A program made the translations under genes and the position numbers. A DNA stretch of 64,000 bases from NCBI GenBank assembly GCA_001800975.1, contig MGWK01000007.1:62001-126000 (forward strand), in the 5' to 3' direction. This DNA is from Flavobacteria bacterium RIFCSPLOWO2_12_FULL_35_11 (GTDB lineage Bacteria; Bacteroidota; Bacteroidia; Flavobacteriales; Flavobacteriaceae). The notes beneath the pieces are model-generated. The model had not been told where the DNA came from and searched no databases. It worked only from the letters and a program-made list of their open reading frames with translations. This document shows, piece by piece, positions 63,307-64,000 of this stretch. Within the stretch, counting starts at the first letter, position 1. Each line of letters starts with the position of its first letter.

Positions 63307-64000
63307 CTTTCAGTCTTTTTTGTTCTAATTTTTCTGACAATCTAACAGGGATTATAGGAATTATCAGGGTTTTTTGTGGATTTCTGGCAACAAATGGATT
63401 CACCTGTAAATCGTGTTTCATGCGGTCTTGTGCATTCGGATATTTATTGGTTCCCAGTAAAACCAATTCGCCTGCATCAAATTGCGCTTGTTCTTTTTGT
63501 GCGTTTTCTTTTATTTTTCGCTGAATAATGCCTTCTTTTAATTGAGTTAAAAATCCGCCTCCTTTTTCAATTTCTTTAAAAATGTCCAACGCTTTTTCAG
63601 CAATTTGCTTGGTAATGGATTCAATATAATACGAATTTGTGGCAATTTGCTGTCCGTGTTCAAAATAGCATTCTTCCTTTAAAATAAGCAATTGGTTACG
63701 GGCAATGCGGTCGCCAAAATCATTGGAATCGTGAAATAGTGCATCATAAGCACAATTTGAAATGGTGTTTGCGCCGCTTAAAATGGCACTCATGCTTTCG
63801 GTGGTGGTGCGCAATAAATTCACGTTATAATCGTAAATGGTTTTGTTGCGCGAACTTGGTTCAGCAAAAACTGTGGCATTTGCATTGGTTTCATATTGGC
63901 TGAGCATTAAATTGTAAACGTATTTAAAAGCCCTTATTTTTGAAATTTCGAAGAAATAATTATTGCCGACAGCAAAATTAAATTGAATTTTTTGGGCGAT
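63296..64000 (-). CDS. mutA: methylmalonyl-CoA mutase small subunit, 5' end outside window
   Basis: Structural, non-catalytic partner of MutB. The visible part is open to the window edge; the ATG-coded methionine at 63907 is internal because in-frame sequence upstream ([30 protein letters not shown]) continues the mutase fold. The segment [17 protein letters not shown]-type, here [20 protein letters not shown], and [18 protein letters not shown] are shared with MutB. It has no B12-binding domain in the visible part. Partial: at least 234 residues. Confidence 0.93.
   Translation of the reverse strand: MAQKIQFNFAVGNNYFFEISKIRAFKYVYNLMLSQYETNANATVFAEPSSRNKTIYDYNVNLLRTTTESMSAILSGANTISNCAYDALFHDSNDFGDRIARNQLLILKEECYFEHGQQIATNSYYIESITKQIAEKALDIFKEIEKGGGFLTQLKEGIIQRKIKENAQKEQAQFDAGELVLLGTNKYPNAQDRMKHDLQVNPFVARNPQKTLIIPIIPVRLSEKLEQKRLKDEA

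Noticed and set aside
63905-63907. ATG at 63907 as the start of the mutase small subunit
   Set aside because: The frame continues to the end of the window with mutase-like sequence, so this methionine is internal.

Overview
The window reads as chromosomal DNA of a Flavobacteriia-type Bacteroidetes. It is AT-rich, several genes have a TAnnTTTG-type -7 promoter box upstream, Shine-Dalgarno sequences are scarce, and the gene set is typical of the class: Rho with a long low-complexity insert, POT peptide transporters next to a DPP-IV peptidase, a GYDIA-type GHMP kinase, DUF1599, DUF4293 and DUF1684 proteins, and a methylmalonyl-CoA mutase pair. The genus cannot be fixed from sequence alone. One tRNA (Phe, GAA) is present. 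I see no rRNA, CRISPR array, prophage or intact insertion sequence.

Layout. 1-2890: a glycyl radical hydroxyproline dehydratase (5' end outside the window) and its activase. 2897-8633: a minus-strand block with an aldo/keto reductase, a secreted nuclease, a thioesterase, an OppC-like permease and the Prc protease. 8928-11135: surE, a small membrane protein and lpxB. 11417-15043: a secreted unknown, comEC and a periplasmic thioredoxin. 15128-20999: two POT transporters and a DPP-IV peptidase. 21150-25518: HMG-CoA reductase, GYDIA kinase, an HI0933-type flavoprotein, a small protein and thiamine pyrophosphokinase. 25694-29717: a visibly more AT-rich stretch with a dead IS4-type transposase fragment, a lipase-like esterase, a mini ExbB-like protein and a LytS/LytTR two-component pair. 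29750-33835: diphosphomevalonate decarboxylase, mevalonate kinase, a UbiA-type prenyltransferase and a pseudouridine synthase. 34838-42549: coaX followed by envelope genes (OMP, TPR, lptC, CNNM/CorC, ppiD-like). 42766-48581: rho, DUF4293, a phosphodiesterase, truA and an MsbA-like exporter. 48617-53641: cdaA, a lipoprotein, folP, a LOG protein, DUF1599, a DoxX-type protein and crcB. 53712-56362: a nitrogen module (PII, AmtB, TorF-type porin) behind an array of evenly spaced palindromes. 56442-64000: DUF1684 lipoprotein, MFS exporter, peroxiredoxin, a frameshifted MORN-type gene, rsgA and the methylmalonyl-CoA mutase subunits (small subunit runs off the window).

How the genes fit together. The DPP-IV peptidase, the two peptide transporters and the hydroxyproline dehydratase suggest use of proline/hydroxyproline-rich peptides. 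The mevalonate pathway is present in two halves separated by the AT-rich insert, with the GYDIA kinase the natural candidate for the missing phosphomevalonate kinase step, and it feeds a prenyltransferase of the geranylgeranylglyceryl-phosphate type. The most unusual signal is at 53712-53891: four ACCCC-N9/11-GGGGT palindromes about 51-53 bp apart, the last one overlapping the -33 element of the glnB-amtB promoter. Other unexplained structure includes a three-copy dispersed repeat whose internal hairpin changes sequence but keeps pairing, heptad-periodic arrays at gene 3' ends, and a candidate small RNA at 57232-57310.
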